Origin: Sphaerisporangium fuscum
Lineage (GTDB): Bacteria; Actinomycetota; Actinomycetes; Streptosporangiales; Streptosporangiaceae
Reading direction: 5' to 3'
NCBI RefSeq assembly: GCF_018531465.1
Contig: NZ_JAHDTF010000009.1
Coordinates: 1-64,000 of the forward strand
DNA length: 64,000 nt
Shown here: in pieces, positions 8,859-17,391 of the stretch
Layout: each line of letters starts with the position of its first letter
Numbering within the stretch: position 1 is the stretch's first letter
Program-made: the position numbers and the translations under genes
The notes under the pieces: generated by a model
Seen by the model: the letters and a program-made list of their open reading frames with translations, nothing else
What the model was told of the DNA's origin: nothing
Databases searched by the model: none

Positions 8859-8884
8859 CGCCTCCGGCCGACCGGCCGGAGGCG
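8859..8884. terminator. Convergent-gene hairpin terminator
   Basis: An 11-bp perfect GC-rich stem with a GACC loop lies between the end of the GntR gene and the end of the oppositely oriented kinase gene. It can serve both strands. No T-run follows on either side, as is usual in this kind of genome. Confidence 0.65.
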
Positions 8885-8930
8885 GCTGCTGGAGCGCGCC
8901 CGGCCGGCCGACGCGGGTGACGCCGGGAGG

Positions 8931-10355
8931 TCACCGCGTCCGGGACGCCGGGCGGCCGTTGTGCGCGCAGACGGCGAGGGGCAGGCGCAGGACGAATCGC
9001 GCGCCGCCGAGCGGGGAGGCGCACGCCTCGATCGTCCCGCCGTGGGCGATCGCCACGTCGCGCGCGATCGCCAGGCCGAGCCCGGTGCCCCCGGTGTCCC
9101 GGCTGCGGGCGGAGTCCAGCCGCGTGAAGCGCTCGAAGATGCGTTCGCGGTCGGACTCGGCGACACCGTCGCCGTCGTCGTCCACGATGAGCTCGGCGCA
9201 GCGGCCGTCACCGCGCACCTCGACGAGCACGTCCTTGTGGGCGTGGCGCTCGGCGTTGTCGAGCAGGTTGGTGACGACCCTCTCGATCTGCGTCGGTATG
9301 ACGTCCACGGCGATGCCCGGCGTGAGCCGCAGTCGTATCGGGAGCCCGGCGATCCGCCGGGTCACCAGCTGCTCGGCGGTCGCCGCCAGGTCGATCGTCT
9401 GCCGCGTCTCGGGGGAGCTCACCCCGATGCGCGCCAGCAGCAGCAGGTCGGTGATGATGGCCTCGAGCCGGTCGACGTCCCGCAGCGTGTGCTGGAGCAG
9501 CGACTCCAGGTCGGTGCTCTCGGGGTGGAGCTCGGCCTCCTCGAGCTGCGCGCGGATCCCGGCGATCGGGGTGCGCAGCTCGTGCGAGGCGTCGGCGGCG
9601 AACTGCCGCTGCTTGTCCATGACGGCCTCCATGCCCTGCTTCGCCTCTTCCAGGCGATCGAGGGTGGCGTTGATGGTCCGGGTCAGCCGGGCGACCTCGT
9701 CGTCGCCGGCTCTGTCGGGGACGCGGGCGCCCGGCTCGCTGAGGTTCATCGTCGTCAGATCCGATTTGATGACGCGCAGCGGCCGCAGCATCCAGCCGGT
9801 GATCATCCAGGACGCCACGACGGCGAGGATGATGATCACGATGTTGCGGATCGTGATGTACAGGTCCTGAGCGGACGTCGAGATCTCCCGCGGAGCGGGC
9901 CGGCCGGCGTACACGATCCTCGCCCCCGGCGAGGAGCCGGTCCTGAGCGCGGAGACCCGGACGCACCCCACCCGGGGCAGGCCGCAGGTCCGCACATCTT
10001 TCCCGGCCTGGTCGGCGGGCCAGGCCGAGGAGAGCGGTGGCAGCCCCTTCGCCGCCGCCGAGGCGGCGACGAGCCGGTGGTCGCGGGAGAAGACCTGCAC
10101 CAGATCGATTCCCGGCACGCCCGAGTCGACCGGATCGGTGAGCATCCCCAGCCGGTCGGCCTCGGCGACGCGGGCCGCCGCCTCCCGGTTCTCCCGCCAC
10201 AGGTTGTCGACGACGGTCTGCCGGGTCAGCCTGACGGTCAGCGCCGCCGTCGGGACGAGCAGGAGCACCGCGAGGACGGCCACCAGGGCCGTGATGCGTC
10301 CCCGGATGGTTCGCGGGCGGCGTCCCTTCCGGAACACCCGTGCTGACGGACCCAT
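8931..10355 (-). CDS. Sensor histidine kinase, HAMP-HisKA-HATPase type
   Basis: A 474-residue membrane sensor kinase. The first membrane segment (ALVAVLAVLLLVPTAALTV, near residues 20-45) is followed by an extracytoplasmic region of about 130 residues. Then come a second segment (NIVIIILAVVASWMITGWML), a HAMP linker, the phospho-acceptor ASHELRTPIAGIR and a GHKL ATPase domain with DDDGDGV and DTGGTGLGLAI. The ATG is two bases after the stop of the upstream ATPase gene, so the two are coupled. No adjacent DNA-binding response regulator is present; only a receiver-only protein lies nearby on the other strand. The stimulus is unknown. Confidence 0.9.
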   Translation of the reverse strand: MGPSARVFRKGRRPRTIRGRITALVAVLAVLLLVPTAALTVRLTRQTVVDNLWRENREAAARVAEADRLGMLTDPVDSGVPGIDLVQVFSRDHRLVAASAAAKGLPPLSSAWPADQAGKDVRTCGLPRVGCVRVSALRTGSSPGARIVYAGRPAPREISTSAQDLYITIRNIVIIILAVVASWMITGWMLRPLRVIKSDLTTMNLSEPGARVPDRAGDDEVARLTRTINATLDRLEEAKQGMEAVMDKQRQFAADASHELRTPIAGIRAQLEEAELHPESTDLESLLQHTLRDVDRLEAIITDLLLLARIGVSSPETRQTIDLAATAEQLVTRRIAGLPIRLRLTPGIAVDVIPTQIERVVTNLLDNAERHAHKDVLVEVRGDGRCAELIVDDDGDGVAESDRERIFERFTRLDSARSRDTGGTGLGLAIARDVAIAHGGTIEACASPLGGARFVLRLPLAVCAHNGRPASRTR

Positions 10356-10357
10356 GA

Positions 10358-11050
10358 TCACACCTCGCCCATGGGCCACGGACGCCTCGCGTACACCGGC
10401 AGCTCGAACCAGACGGTCTTGCCGCGGTCCCTGCCCTCCACGCCCCAGCGGCGGGACAGCAGGTCGACCAGGTGCATCCCCCGGCCGGTCTCGTCGTAGG
10501 CGTCCACCTTCACGGCCAAGGTCGGCGGCTCGGGATTGCCGTCCTCCACCTCGCAGCGCAGCGTGCCCGCCGCCGAGCGGAGCCTGAGCACCGGCGCTCC
10601 CCATGCGTGCCGCAGCGCGTTGGCGAGCAGCTCGCCGGCGAGCAGTTCGGCGATCTCACTCTGGTCGTGGTGACCCCAGTCGGCCAGCTGCGACCGGATG
10701 AGGGACCGCCCCACCGGTATGGACCGGAAATCCTCACTGAGCACCCAGGACGCCCGCCGGGGACGCCGGGTGGACAGCCGCCGCACCGGCCCCGGGAGGC
10801 GGTGCAGCATGGTCCCGAGCCTCCGCAACAGCTTCGGAGGGTGCTTCGTGGGCCGGCACAGCAAGGTCGGTGCGGGCGTGTGGATCCGCAGAAACCGGTC
10901 GGCCACCGAGGTGAGGCACGTGAGCGCGAGACACGCCGGCAGGGCCGACTCCGCGAGGACGCGGGCGGCGGGAGAGCGCGGCAGGGGCGACGCCAACGGC
11001 GCCGTGGCCGTCATGGGTGCGGTGTACGTGCTGGTGAGCCGGGTATACAT
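10358..11050 (-). CDS. GHKL-fold ATP-binding protein, anti-sigma-factor kinase-like
   Basis: A 230-residue protein. The C-terminal half (from about residue 105) is a HATPase_c_2/RsbW-like domain with ELLANALRHA (N-box), VEDGNPEPP (G1-like) and TGRGMHLVDLLSRRWG (G2), as in the many actinobacterial regulators of sigma factors. The N-terminal part has no recognised domain; it contains LLCRPTKHPPKLLRRLG and a moderately hydrophobic ALPACLALTCLTSVADRFL segment. The start at 11050 has a strong GGAGAGGGG site. It sits directly upstream of the histidine kinase with a 2-base gap. Partner anti-anti-sigma or sigma genes are not visible here. Confidence 0.82.
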   Translation of the reverse strand: MYTRLTSTYTAPMTATAPLASPLPRSPAARVLAESALPACLALTCLTSVADRFLRIHTPAPTLLCRPTKHPPKLLRRLGTMLHRLPGPVRRLSTRRPRRASWVLSEDFRSIPVGRSLIRSQLADWGHHDQSEIAELLAGELLANALRHAWGAPVLRLRSAAGTLRCEVEDGNPEPPTLAVKVDAYDETGRGMHLVDLLSRRWGVEGRDRGKTVWFELPVYARRPWPMGEV

Positions 11051-11249
11051 GGCGTTTCCCCTCTCCGCTCGCTTGCTGCTCCAGGTGCGTCGCGGTGGCC
11101 TGGCCTCCCGCGTTTCCCTGTCCACGATCCCGGCTCCGGCGCCCGCCGTCTTCGATGGCAGCCCCCATCTTGGGCTTCGCGCCAGCGGGGGCACCGACAT
11201 TCCTGCTAGCTGCAATGCGCTCGGGGGACGGTGTTGAAATCCTGGTGAT

Positions 11250-11654
11250 GTGCCGCTCAGCTGTCTCATCGTCGACGACAACGATCACTTCCTCCAGGTA
11301 GCCCGCCAGGTGCTCGAACGAGGGGGGATCGCCGTTGTAGGCGTGTCGTCGACCACCTCCGACGCGATGCGGCGGTTCGAGGAGTCCCGGCCCGACGTCG
11401 CGCTGGTCGACATCGATCTGGGTGACGAGAACGGCTTCGATCTGGCACGCCGCTTCTCCGAGGCCGCCGGGCGATCGGCCGGCGGCACGTGTTCGAGGGT
11501 GATCCTCATGTCGGCGCACCTCGGCGACGACTTCGCCGAACTGATCGCCGACAGCCCCGCCGTCGCGTTCCTTCCGAAGACGGACCTGTCCGCGAGGATC
11601 ATCCACGACATCCTGGGCGAGAACGACTTCGGGAGCCCCGCGGGCCTCAGCTGA
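11250..11654 (+). CDS. Stand-alone response receiver domain protein
   Basis: A 134-residue protein consisting of one CheY-like receiver and no output domain. The acidic pocket is VDDND near residue 8, the likely phosphorylated residue is Asp54 (VDIDLGDENG), and the conserved Lys is Lys110 (FLPKTD). The GTG start is followed at once by the first beta strand. It is transcribed away from the ATPase-kinase pair across a 199-bp spacer, so it may be the phosphate acceptor for that otherwise orphan kinase; this is inferred from position. Confidence 0.87.
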   Translation: MPLSCLIVDDNDHFLQVARQVLERGGIAVVGVSSTTSDAMRRFEESRPDVALVDIDLGDENGFDLARRFSEAAGRSAGGTCSRVILMSAHLGDDFAELIADSPAVAFLPKTDLSARIIHDILGENDFGSPAGLS

Positions 11655-11710
11655 CGCGGCTCCCGGACCTGTACTCGGGACGCCGGCCCCGGTGGTTCAC
11701 ACCCGGCCCG

Positions 11711-12745
11711 TCAGTGGAAGTCGGTGATGCGGAACACCGCCATCATGTCCGCCGCCCGGGAGCCGGTGGTGGAGAAGGAGGCCTCCACGCCGACCCAGCC
11801 ACGGAAGGCTCCCCTGTCGTCGATGATCTGCATGAGCGGCTTGACGTGAGAGTTGCCGGTGTAGCAGAACTCACCGCGCTCCATCGCCAGGCAGGTGCAC
11901 CAGTGCCACAGCGTGTCGCGGCGGTCGGAGTTGGAGATCTTCGTGAGGTAGTACTGGATGGAGCTGATGTCGGCGCGCGTTCCGCCGCCGTACTTGGGGC
12001 AGCCGCCGGACTTCTGGCACGCGCCGCGCGAGGAGGGCTGCAGGTAGGTCAGGCACGAGGTGGTGGTGGCGCAGGCCCGGAAGGCGGAGTTGCCGAAGGG
12101 CTGGTCGCCGGAGGTGACGAGCTTGCCGCCCGCCCAGCTCGTCAGGTCCTGCCTCAGCGAGCCGGGGAACGCCCTCACCGAGCTCATCGCGCGCCGGACG
12201 CCGGGCGCCGCGTTGCTGCCGTAGCCGTACCCGTGAGTGGCCAGCGTGCTGTACTTGAGGTCCAGACGGGCCAGCTTCCCGTCGGGGGAGGGCCGCACGT
12301 ACCACTGCTCCGTCCACGTCTGGGCGATCTTCCAGCGGATGGTCAGCACGTTCCCCGACACGGTGTACGTCCCGGTGCGGCTCTCGCCGGGAGCGCCGGT
12401 GAAGCCTCCGGCGGTGAGCACTTCGCAGGTACGGGGGCGCGACCGGGAACCGCCGGCCTTGGTGCTGCAGCCGGCGTCGGGGACGAGGCCGGTGCGCTGC
12501 CTGGCGACGGGGTGACGCTGCCACCACAGGTACAGCGCGGCGGTCACGGTGCCGTCCGGGGCGAAGCGGTAGCTGCCCAAACGGACCCAGTTCTGTCTGG
12601 AGGCGGCTTCGAGATGCCCCTGGGAGACGACATAGGCGGCCCTGCCACCCGGCAGCGGAGAGGCGGAGACGCCGGCGGAGGCCGGCTGGGGAGGCGCCAT
12701 GACGATGCCGAGAACGAAGGAGAGGACTGCCGCTGCAGCACGCAT
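11711..12745 (-). CDS. Secreted protein of unknown function
   Basis: A 344-residue protein that I do not recognise. It begins with a clear Sec signal (MRAAAAVLSFVLGIVMAPPQ, then PASAG) and a GGGAG ribosome binding site. The mature part contains several cysteines, some in pairs (RACATTTSCLTYL, ACQKSGGCPKYGGG, WHWCTCLAMERGEFCYTG), suggesting disulfides after export. Aromatic and Gly-rich strands predominate, without coiled coil or membrane anchor. No catalytic motif is evident. It stands alone between the receiver gene and the NarL regulator. Confidence 0.72.
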   Translation of the reverse strand: MRAAAAVLSFVLGIVMAPPQPASAGVSASPLPGGRAAYVVSQGHLEAASRQNWVRLGSYRFAPDGTVTAALYLWWQRHPVARQRTGLVPDAGCSTKAGGSRSRPRTCEVLTAGGFTGAPGESRTGTYTVSGNVLTIRWKIAQTWTEQWYVRPSPDGKLARLDLKYSTLATHGYGYGSNAAPGVRRAMSSVRAFPGSLRQDLTSWAGGKLVTSGDQPFGNSAFRACATTTSCLTYLQPSSRGACQKSGGCPKYGGGTRADISSIQYYLTKISNSDRRDTLWHWCTCLAMERGEFCYTGNSHVKPLMQIIDDRGAFRGWVGVEASFSTTGSRAADMMAVFRITDFH

Positions 12746-12934
12746 GGAGAGACTCCCGAAGGCTTGCGGACGTGGCCGTTGTCCACGGGCCACCGTATTC
12801 GCCCCGGACCCGTTGCGTCCCCCGAACGGCCGAACGGCCGCGCGACGGCAGGGGGAACCATGGAGGCTTCACGATCACCGCACCGGAACGAAGGTCGACC
12901 GCCGGACCCCACCGATCTCGACTTGGTACAGGCC

Positions 12935-13795
12935 CTACCGCGACTCCAGGAACGCCAGGACGGCGAGGACGCGGCGGTGGTCCTCCTGCGTCTCGGGCAG
13001 CTGCATCCTGGTCAGGATGCTGCGCACGTGCTTCTCCACCGTGCCCTCGGTGATCCACAGCCGGTGGGCGATGCCGGCGTTCGACCGGCCTTCCGCCATC
13101 AGCGAGAGCACCTCGCGCTCACGCTGCGTGAGCAGCTCCAGCGGGTCGTTCTTCCGGTGGGCGGCGACCAGCTCCTGGACGACGCAGGGGTCGACGACCG
13201 ACGCGCCGAGGTCGATGCGCCGGATCGTCTCGATGAAGTCGGCGACGTCCATCACCCGGCTCTTCAGCAGGTAGCCGACCCTGCTGCCCGCGGCGAGCAG
13301 CTCCATCGCCTGCTCGACCTCGACGTGCGCAGACAGCAGCAGGATGCCCGTGCCGGGGAACTCGCGGCGTATCAGGCGGGCCGCCTCCAGCCCCTCGGTG
13401 GTGTTGCTGGGCGGCATGCGGATGTCCACGATCGCCAGATCGGGGACGTGCTCGCGGACCAGGGCGACCAGCTCGGAGGCGTCCTTGGCCTGGCCGACCA
13501 CCACGAAGCCGTACCGCTCCAGCAGGCTGGCGAGCCCTTCGCGCAGCAGGACGTCGTCGTCGGCCAGCACCACCGTCCTCGGACGCTCGGTGCGCTCCGC
13601 GCCGCGCCCCGTGGCGCCCGCCGACGGGGCGCCCGCACTGGTCACGGAGAGTGGGACATCGCCGGCAGAGGCGCCGGGACGGGACGGGGAATCCCAGGTG
13701 GAACGGGGTGGGCGGGCGCCGGCACGCGAGCACGGACGGTCAGGGGCCCGCCTCGACACGGGGGTATGCTTGAGAGTTATGTGAGCGGTTTTCAT
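12935..13795 (-). CDS. NarL/FixJ family response regulator
   Basis: A receiver plus LuxR-type helix-turn-helix regulator. The receiver starts near VVLADDDVLLREGL, with the phosphorylated Asp in AIVDIRMPPSNTTEG and the Lys in YLLKSRV. The DNA-binding half has LTQREREVLSLMAEGRSNAGIAHRLWITEGTVEKHV. The start is uncertain. ATG 13795 has a GGAG site but adds about 65 low-complexity residues and leaves almost no room for promoters facing the divergent kinase. GTG 13645 would give a more usual 236 residues. It probably pairs with the kinase starting near 13.8 kb. Confidence 0.85.
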   Translation of the reverse strand: MKTAHITLKHTPVSRRAPDRPCSRAGARPPRSTWDSPSRPGASAGDVPLSVTSAGAPSAGATGRGAERTERPRTVVLADDDVLLREGLASLLERYGFVVVGQAKDASELVALVREHVPDLAIVDIRMPPSNTTEGLEAARLIRREFPGTGILLLSAHVEVEQAMELLAAGSRVGYLLKSRVMDVADFIETIRRIDLGASVVDPCVVQELVAAHRKNDPLELLTQREREVLSLMAEGRSNAGIAHRLWITEGTVEKHVRSILTRMQLPETQEDHRRVLAVLAFLESR

Positions 13796-13851
13796 CACTG
13801 CTGCTCCGCCCGGAACGTCCGCGACTTGCGATCGGAGTCGCGGTCGGCGCC

Positions 13852-15627
13852 GTGTGTGTCGCCCTGGAAACCCTCATCGCGCATCATCTGGATGCGATCG
13901 CGCCCGTCCAATCTCTGGCGATAGTCTATCTTCCCGCCGTCCTGCTGTTCTCCCTCGCCTGGGGCCTGCCGGCCGGCATCCTGCTCGCGCTCGTCAGCGT
14001 CCTGGCCTACAACTACGTCTTCATCGCACCCTACGGGTCCATCGCCGTCGCCGACAGCGAGGACATCGTCACGATCCCGATCTTCCTCGTCGTCGCCGCT
14101 GTGACGAGCTGGCTGGCGGCCCGGGTCCGACGCATGGCGGCCGAGACCACGCGGCGCCGTCAGGAGGCCGACCTGTCCGCCCGGCTCGGCCAGATCCTGC
14201 TCGGTACGATCGACCTGGAGGCGGGCCTGGAGGCGGCGGCGTCCCAGCTGGCCGTCGATCTGGGCCTGCCGGAGGCGAAGATCGAGGTCTCCGCGGTGAC
14301 CGGTGACGAGGCGCACCGGGCCGTACCGCTCGTGGACGGTCGTGCCCCGGTCGGCACGCTCCTGCTGCCCGCCGGCACGCCCTCCGAGACCGTCGAGTCC
14401 CTGCGCGCCAGGATCGTGCCGTCACTGGCCGCGCTGGTCCGGGCGGCCCGCGACCGCGCCGTCATCCGCGGTTCGCTGGCGGCCAGCCGCGACGAGTACC
14501 GCCGCGTCGCGGAGGAGCAGGCCGCCCTGCGGCGGGTCGCGACGCTCGTGGCGCGAGGCGTCTCGCCGACCGAGCTGTTCAGCGCCGTCGCCTGCGAGAT
14601 GGGACGCCTCCTGCACGCCGACCACGCCGGGATCACCCAGTTCGACCGGGCCGCCGGTCAGATCGTCTCGGTCGGCTCCTGGAGCGTCTTCGGCCCCGAG
14701 TTCATGCTGCCCGTCGGTTTCACCTGGCCGGCCGACCACCCGAGCGCCTCGGCGAAGGTGTGGCGCACCGGGCGCCCGGCGCGGATGACCGACTACGCGA
14801 CCGCCGGCGGCCACATCTCCGAATGGGCGCGTACCCGCGGCATCCGCTCCTCGGTGGCCTGCCCGATCACCGTGGACGGCCGGCTGTGGGGCGCGATGGT
14901 GGCCCTGGCGGCAACGCCGTTCCAGCGGGAGGACGCCGAGCGGCGCATGGTCGGCTTCACCGAGCTCCTCGGCACGGCGATCGCCAACGCGCAGGCGCAC
15001 GCGCAGCTCGCGGCCTCCCGGGCGCGGGTCATGGCCGCGGCCGACGAGTCCCGCCGCCGCGTCGAGCGCGATCTGCACGACGGCGCCCAGCAGCGCCTTG
15101 TGTCCCTCGGCCTGGAGCTACGGGCCGTGGAGGCCGCCATGCCGCCCGAGCTGGAGCAGCTGCGTGAGCAGCTGTCGCTCACCGTCGAGGGCCTCGGGGG
15201 GGTGCTCCAGGAACTGCAGGAGATCTCCCGGGGCCTGCACCCCGCGATCCTGTCCAAGGGCGGCCTGGCCCCGGCCCTGAAGGTGCTGGCGCGCCGTTCC
15301 TCGGTCCCGGTGAAGCTGGAGGTGGACCTGGAAGGCCCGCTCGCCGAGCGGGTCGAGGTGACCGTCTACTACGTGGTGTCCGAGGCGCTGACCAACATCG
15401 CCAAGCACGCGCAGGCCTGCGAGGCCTCCGTCCGGGTGACGGGGCGCGACGGCGCCGTCGAACTGGTGGTGCACGACGACGGGGTGGGCGGGGCGCGGCT
15501 CGACCAGGGGTCCGGGCTGATCGGCCTGATGGACCGCGTTGAGGCGCTCTCGGGCAGGATGGAGGTCTTCAGCCCCAAGGGGAACGGCACCCGCATCGAG
15601 GTGCGCATCCCCGCCCAGCGGCGGTAG
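13852..15627 (+). CDS. Sensor histidine kinase with DUF4118, GAF and HisKA_3 domains
   Basis: A kinase of at least 591 residues. The N-terminal KdpD-like membrane bundle (DUF4118) contains the SVLAYNYVFIAPYGSIAVA signature. A coiled linker follows, then a GAF domain (about 230-385), a HisKA_3 dimerisation domain with phospho-acceptor His in ERDLHDGAQQRLVSLGLE, and a HATPase domain with DDGVGGA and GSGLIGLMDRVE. The first usable codon is GTG 13852, but the open frame upstream encodes RPRLAIGVAVGA, the natural first half of membrane helix 1. The true start therefore probably lies earlier (see findings). It is likely the partner of the divergent NarL regulator. Confidence 0.88.
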   Translation: MCVALETLIAHHLDAIAPVQSLAIVYLPAVLLFSLAWGLPAGILLALVSVLAYNYVFIAPYGSIAVADSEDIVTIPIFLVVAAVTSWLAARVRRMAAETTRRRQEADLSARLGQILLGTIDLEAGLEAAASQLAVDLGLPEAKIEVSAVTGDEAHRAVPLVDGRAPVGTLLLPAGTPSETVESLRARIVPSLAALVRAARDRAVIRGSLAASRDEYRRVAEEQAALRRVATLVARGVSPTELFSAVACEMGRLLHADHAGITQFDRAAGQIVSVGSWSVFGPEFMLPVGFTWPADHPSASAKVWRTGRPARMTDYATAGGHISEWARTRGIRSSVACPITVDGRLWGAMVALAATPFQREDAERRMVGFTELLGTAIANAQAHAQLAASRARVMAAADESRRRVERDLHDGAQQRLVSLGLELRAVEAAMPPELEQLREQLSLTVEGLGGVLQELQEISRGLHPAILSKGGLAPALKVLARRSSVPVKLEVDLEGPLAERVEVTVYYVVSEALTNIAKHAQACEASVRVTGRDGAVELVVHDDGVGGARLDQGSGLIGLMDRVEALSGRMEVFSPKGNGTRIEVRIPAQRR

Positions 15628-15641
15628 CCGCCGCCGGGCCG

Positions 15642-16550
15642 TCAGGACGTCCGGGTGGCGCCGACCGAGGCGATGACCACGCAGCCGATCGCCGCCCACT
15701 CGCGCACCTGCAGGAACTCTCCCAGCACGAACAGGCCGACCAGGGCGGCGGCGGCCGGCTCGAGGCTCATCAGGATGCCGAAGACGCGCTTGGGCATCGT
15801 CCGCAGCGCCTGCAGCTCGAGGCTGTAGGGGATCACCGAGGACAGCAGCCCGACACCGGCGCCCAGCAGCAGCAGATCCGGGCGGAGCAAACCGGTGCCG
15901 CCCGTGGTCACCCCGATCGGCGCGATCACGACGACCGCGATGATCATGGCGAAGGACAGCCCCGTGGTGCCCGGGTAACGCTTGCCGACCGCCGCCGACA
16001 GCAGGATGTACCCCGCCCAGCACAGTCCCGCCAGGGCCGCGAAGCCCATGCCCACCAGGTCCAGCCCGCCGCCCTGCCACGGGGCGAGCAGGACGATGCC
16101 CGTGGCGGCCAGCACCACCCACAGCAGGTCGAGGCGGCGCCGCGAACCGGCCACCGCCACCCCGAGCGGGCCGAGGAACTCGATGGCCACGGTGACGCCC
16201 ATCGGCAGGCGCGCCAGCCCCTCGTAGTACGAGAGGTTCATCAGGCCGAGCGTGACCCCGAAGGCGGCGCCGACGGCGAGGTCGCGCCGGGTGAGGCCGC
16301 GCAGCCGGGGGCGGGCGACCAGGGCGAGGATCACGGCGCCGGCGGCGATCCGCACGAAGACCACCGCGCTCGGCGGCAGCTGCGTGAAGAGGTTCTTGGC
16401 CAGCCCGGCCCCGATCTGCACCGAGAGGATCCCCAGCATGACCAGGCTGGAGGGGGGAAGCGCGCCGGCGGCGCTGCGCAGGAGGGCGCCGGGGCGGAGG
16501 CGGTCCGGCTCGTACGGCCCGGAGGACGCGGACAGGGAGGGCACGGTCAT
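15642..16550 (-). CDS. EamA/RhtA-like small-molecule exporter
   Basis: A 302-residue drug/metabolite transporter with about ten hydrophobic segments arranged as two EamA repeats. The RhtA-group features GVTVAIEFLGPLGVA and SSVIPYSLELQALRTMP, then LEPAAAALVGLFVLGE, point to the threonine/homoserine exporter branch (established family knowledge; substrate not proven). It converges on the kinase gene with only 14 bases between stops. No operon partner is evident; the next gene on this strand lies 67 bases upstream. Confidence 0.87.
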   Translation of the reverse strand: MTVPSLSASSGPYEPDRLRPGALLRSAAGALPPSSLVMLGILSVQIGAGLAKNLFTQLPPSAVVFVRIAAGAVILALVARPRLRGLTRRDLAVGAAFGVTLGLMNLSYYEGLARLPMGVTVAIEFLGPLGVAVAGSRRRLDLLWVVLAATGIVLLAPWQGGGLDLVGMGFAALAGLCWAGYILLSAAVGKRYPGTTGLSFAMIIAVVVIAPIGVTTGGTGLLRPDLLLLGAGVGLLSSVIPYSLELQALRTMPKRVFGILMSLEPAAAALVGLFVLGEFLQVREWAAIGCVVIASVGATRTS

Positions 16551-16617
16551 CAGGCGTTCTCACGTTCCTCGCACGCGGCGGTGCGATCGGGGGGAGGGGG
16601 ATGCGGAGGAGCCGGGC

Positions 16618-17391
16618 TCACTCCCAGCGGAAGGTACGGGAGGCCACGAACAGCGTCACCGCGGCCCAGGCGAGCAGCACCAGCAGCTCGCGGGCCGGCA
16701 GCCCGCCGCCGTGCGCGAGCACCGAGCGCAGGCCCCCGGTGAGCGCCGTGATCGGCAGCAGCTCGACGACGGCCCGCACCGCGTGCGGGAACGCCGTGAC
16801 CGGCAGGACCACGCCGCCGAGGCCGAGAAGCACCAGGTAGACGAGGTTCGCCGCGGCCAGGGTGGCCTCGGCGCGCAACGTGCCCGCCATCAGCAGCGCC
16901 AGCCCGCTGAAGGCCGCCGTGCCGGCGATCACCAGCAGGACCGCCCAGACGGGATCGCCCTGGGGGTGCCACCCCATCGCGAGCGCCACGGCGGCGATCA
17001 CCACGATCTGGAGCACCTCGACGGTGACCACCGCGAGGGTCTTGGCCAGCATCAGCCCCGGCCTGGACAGGGGAGTGGCGCCGAGGCGTTTCAGCACGCC
17101 GTACCGCCGCTCGAACCCGGTGCCGATCGCCTGCCCCGTGAAGGCCGTGGACATGATCGCCAGCGCGAGCACGCCGGGGGCCACGAAGTCGATGCGCCTT
17201 CCGGGCAGCTCCAGCAGCGGCGCCGCGGAGAACCCGACGAGCACCAGGATCGGGATGATCAGCGTGAGCAGCAGCTGCTCGCCGTTGCGCAGCACCGCCC
17301 GCACCTCGGCGGCGGCCTGCGCGAGCACCATGCGGGGCAGCGGCGCCGCGCCCGGGGCCGGGGTGAAGTCGAGGGCCGGGCGCGAGGTCAA
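16618..17391 (-). CDS. ABC-2 type efflux permease
   Basis: A 257-residue membrane protein with about six hydrophobic helices and the ABC-2 permease pattern FERRYGVLKRLGATPLSRPG in the first cytosolic loop. The TTG start at 17391 overlaps the ATPase stop (TTGA) and has a GGAAGGGAA site at good distance; ATG 17331 is the alternative and would shorten the protein by 20 residues. With the ATPase upstream it forms a DrrAB-like exporter of unknown substrate, possibly a drug or lipid. Confidence 0.87.
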   Translation of the reverse strand: MTSRPALDFTPAPGAAPLPRMVLAQAAAEVRAVLRNGEQLLLTLIIPILVLVGFSAAPLLELPGRRIDFVAPGVLALAIMSTAFTGQAIGTGFERRYGVLKRLGATPLSRPGLMLAKTLAVVTVEVLQIVVIAAVALAMGWHPQGDPVWAVLLVIAGTAAFSGLALLMAGTLRAEATLAAANLVYLVLLGLGGVVLPVTAFPHAVRAVVELLPITALTGGLRSVLAHGGGLPARELLVLLAWAAVTLFVASRTFRWE

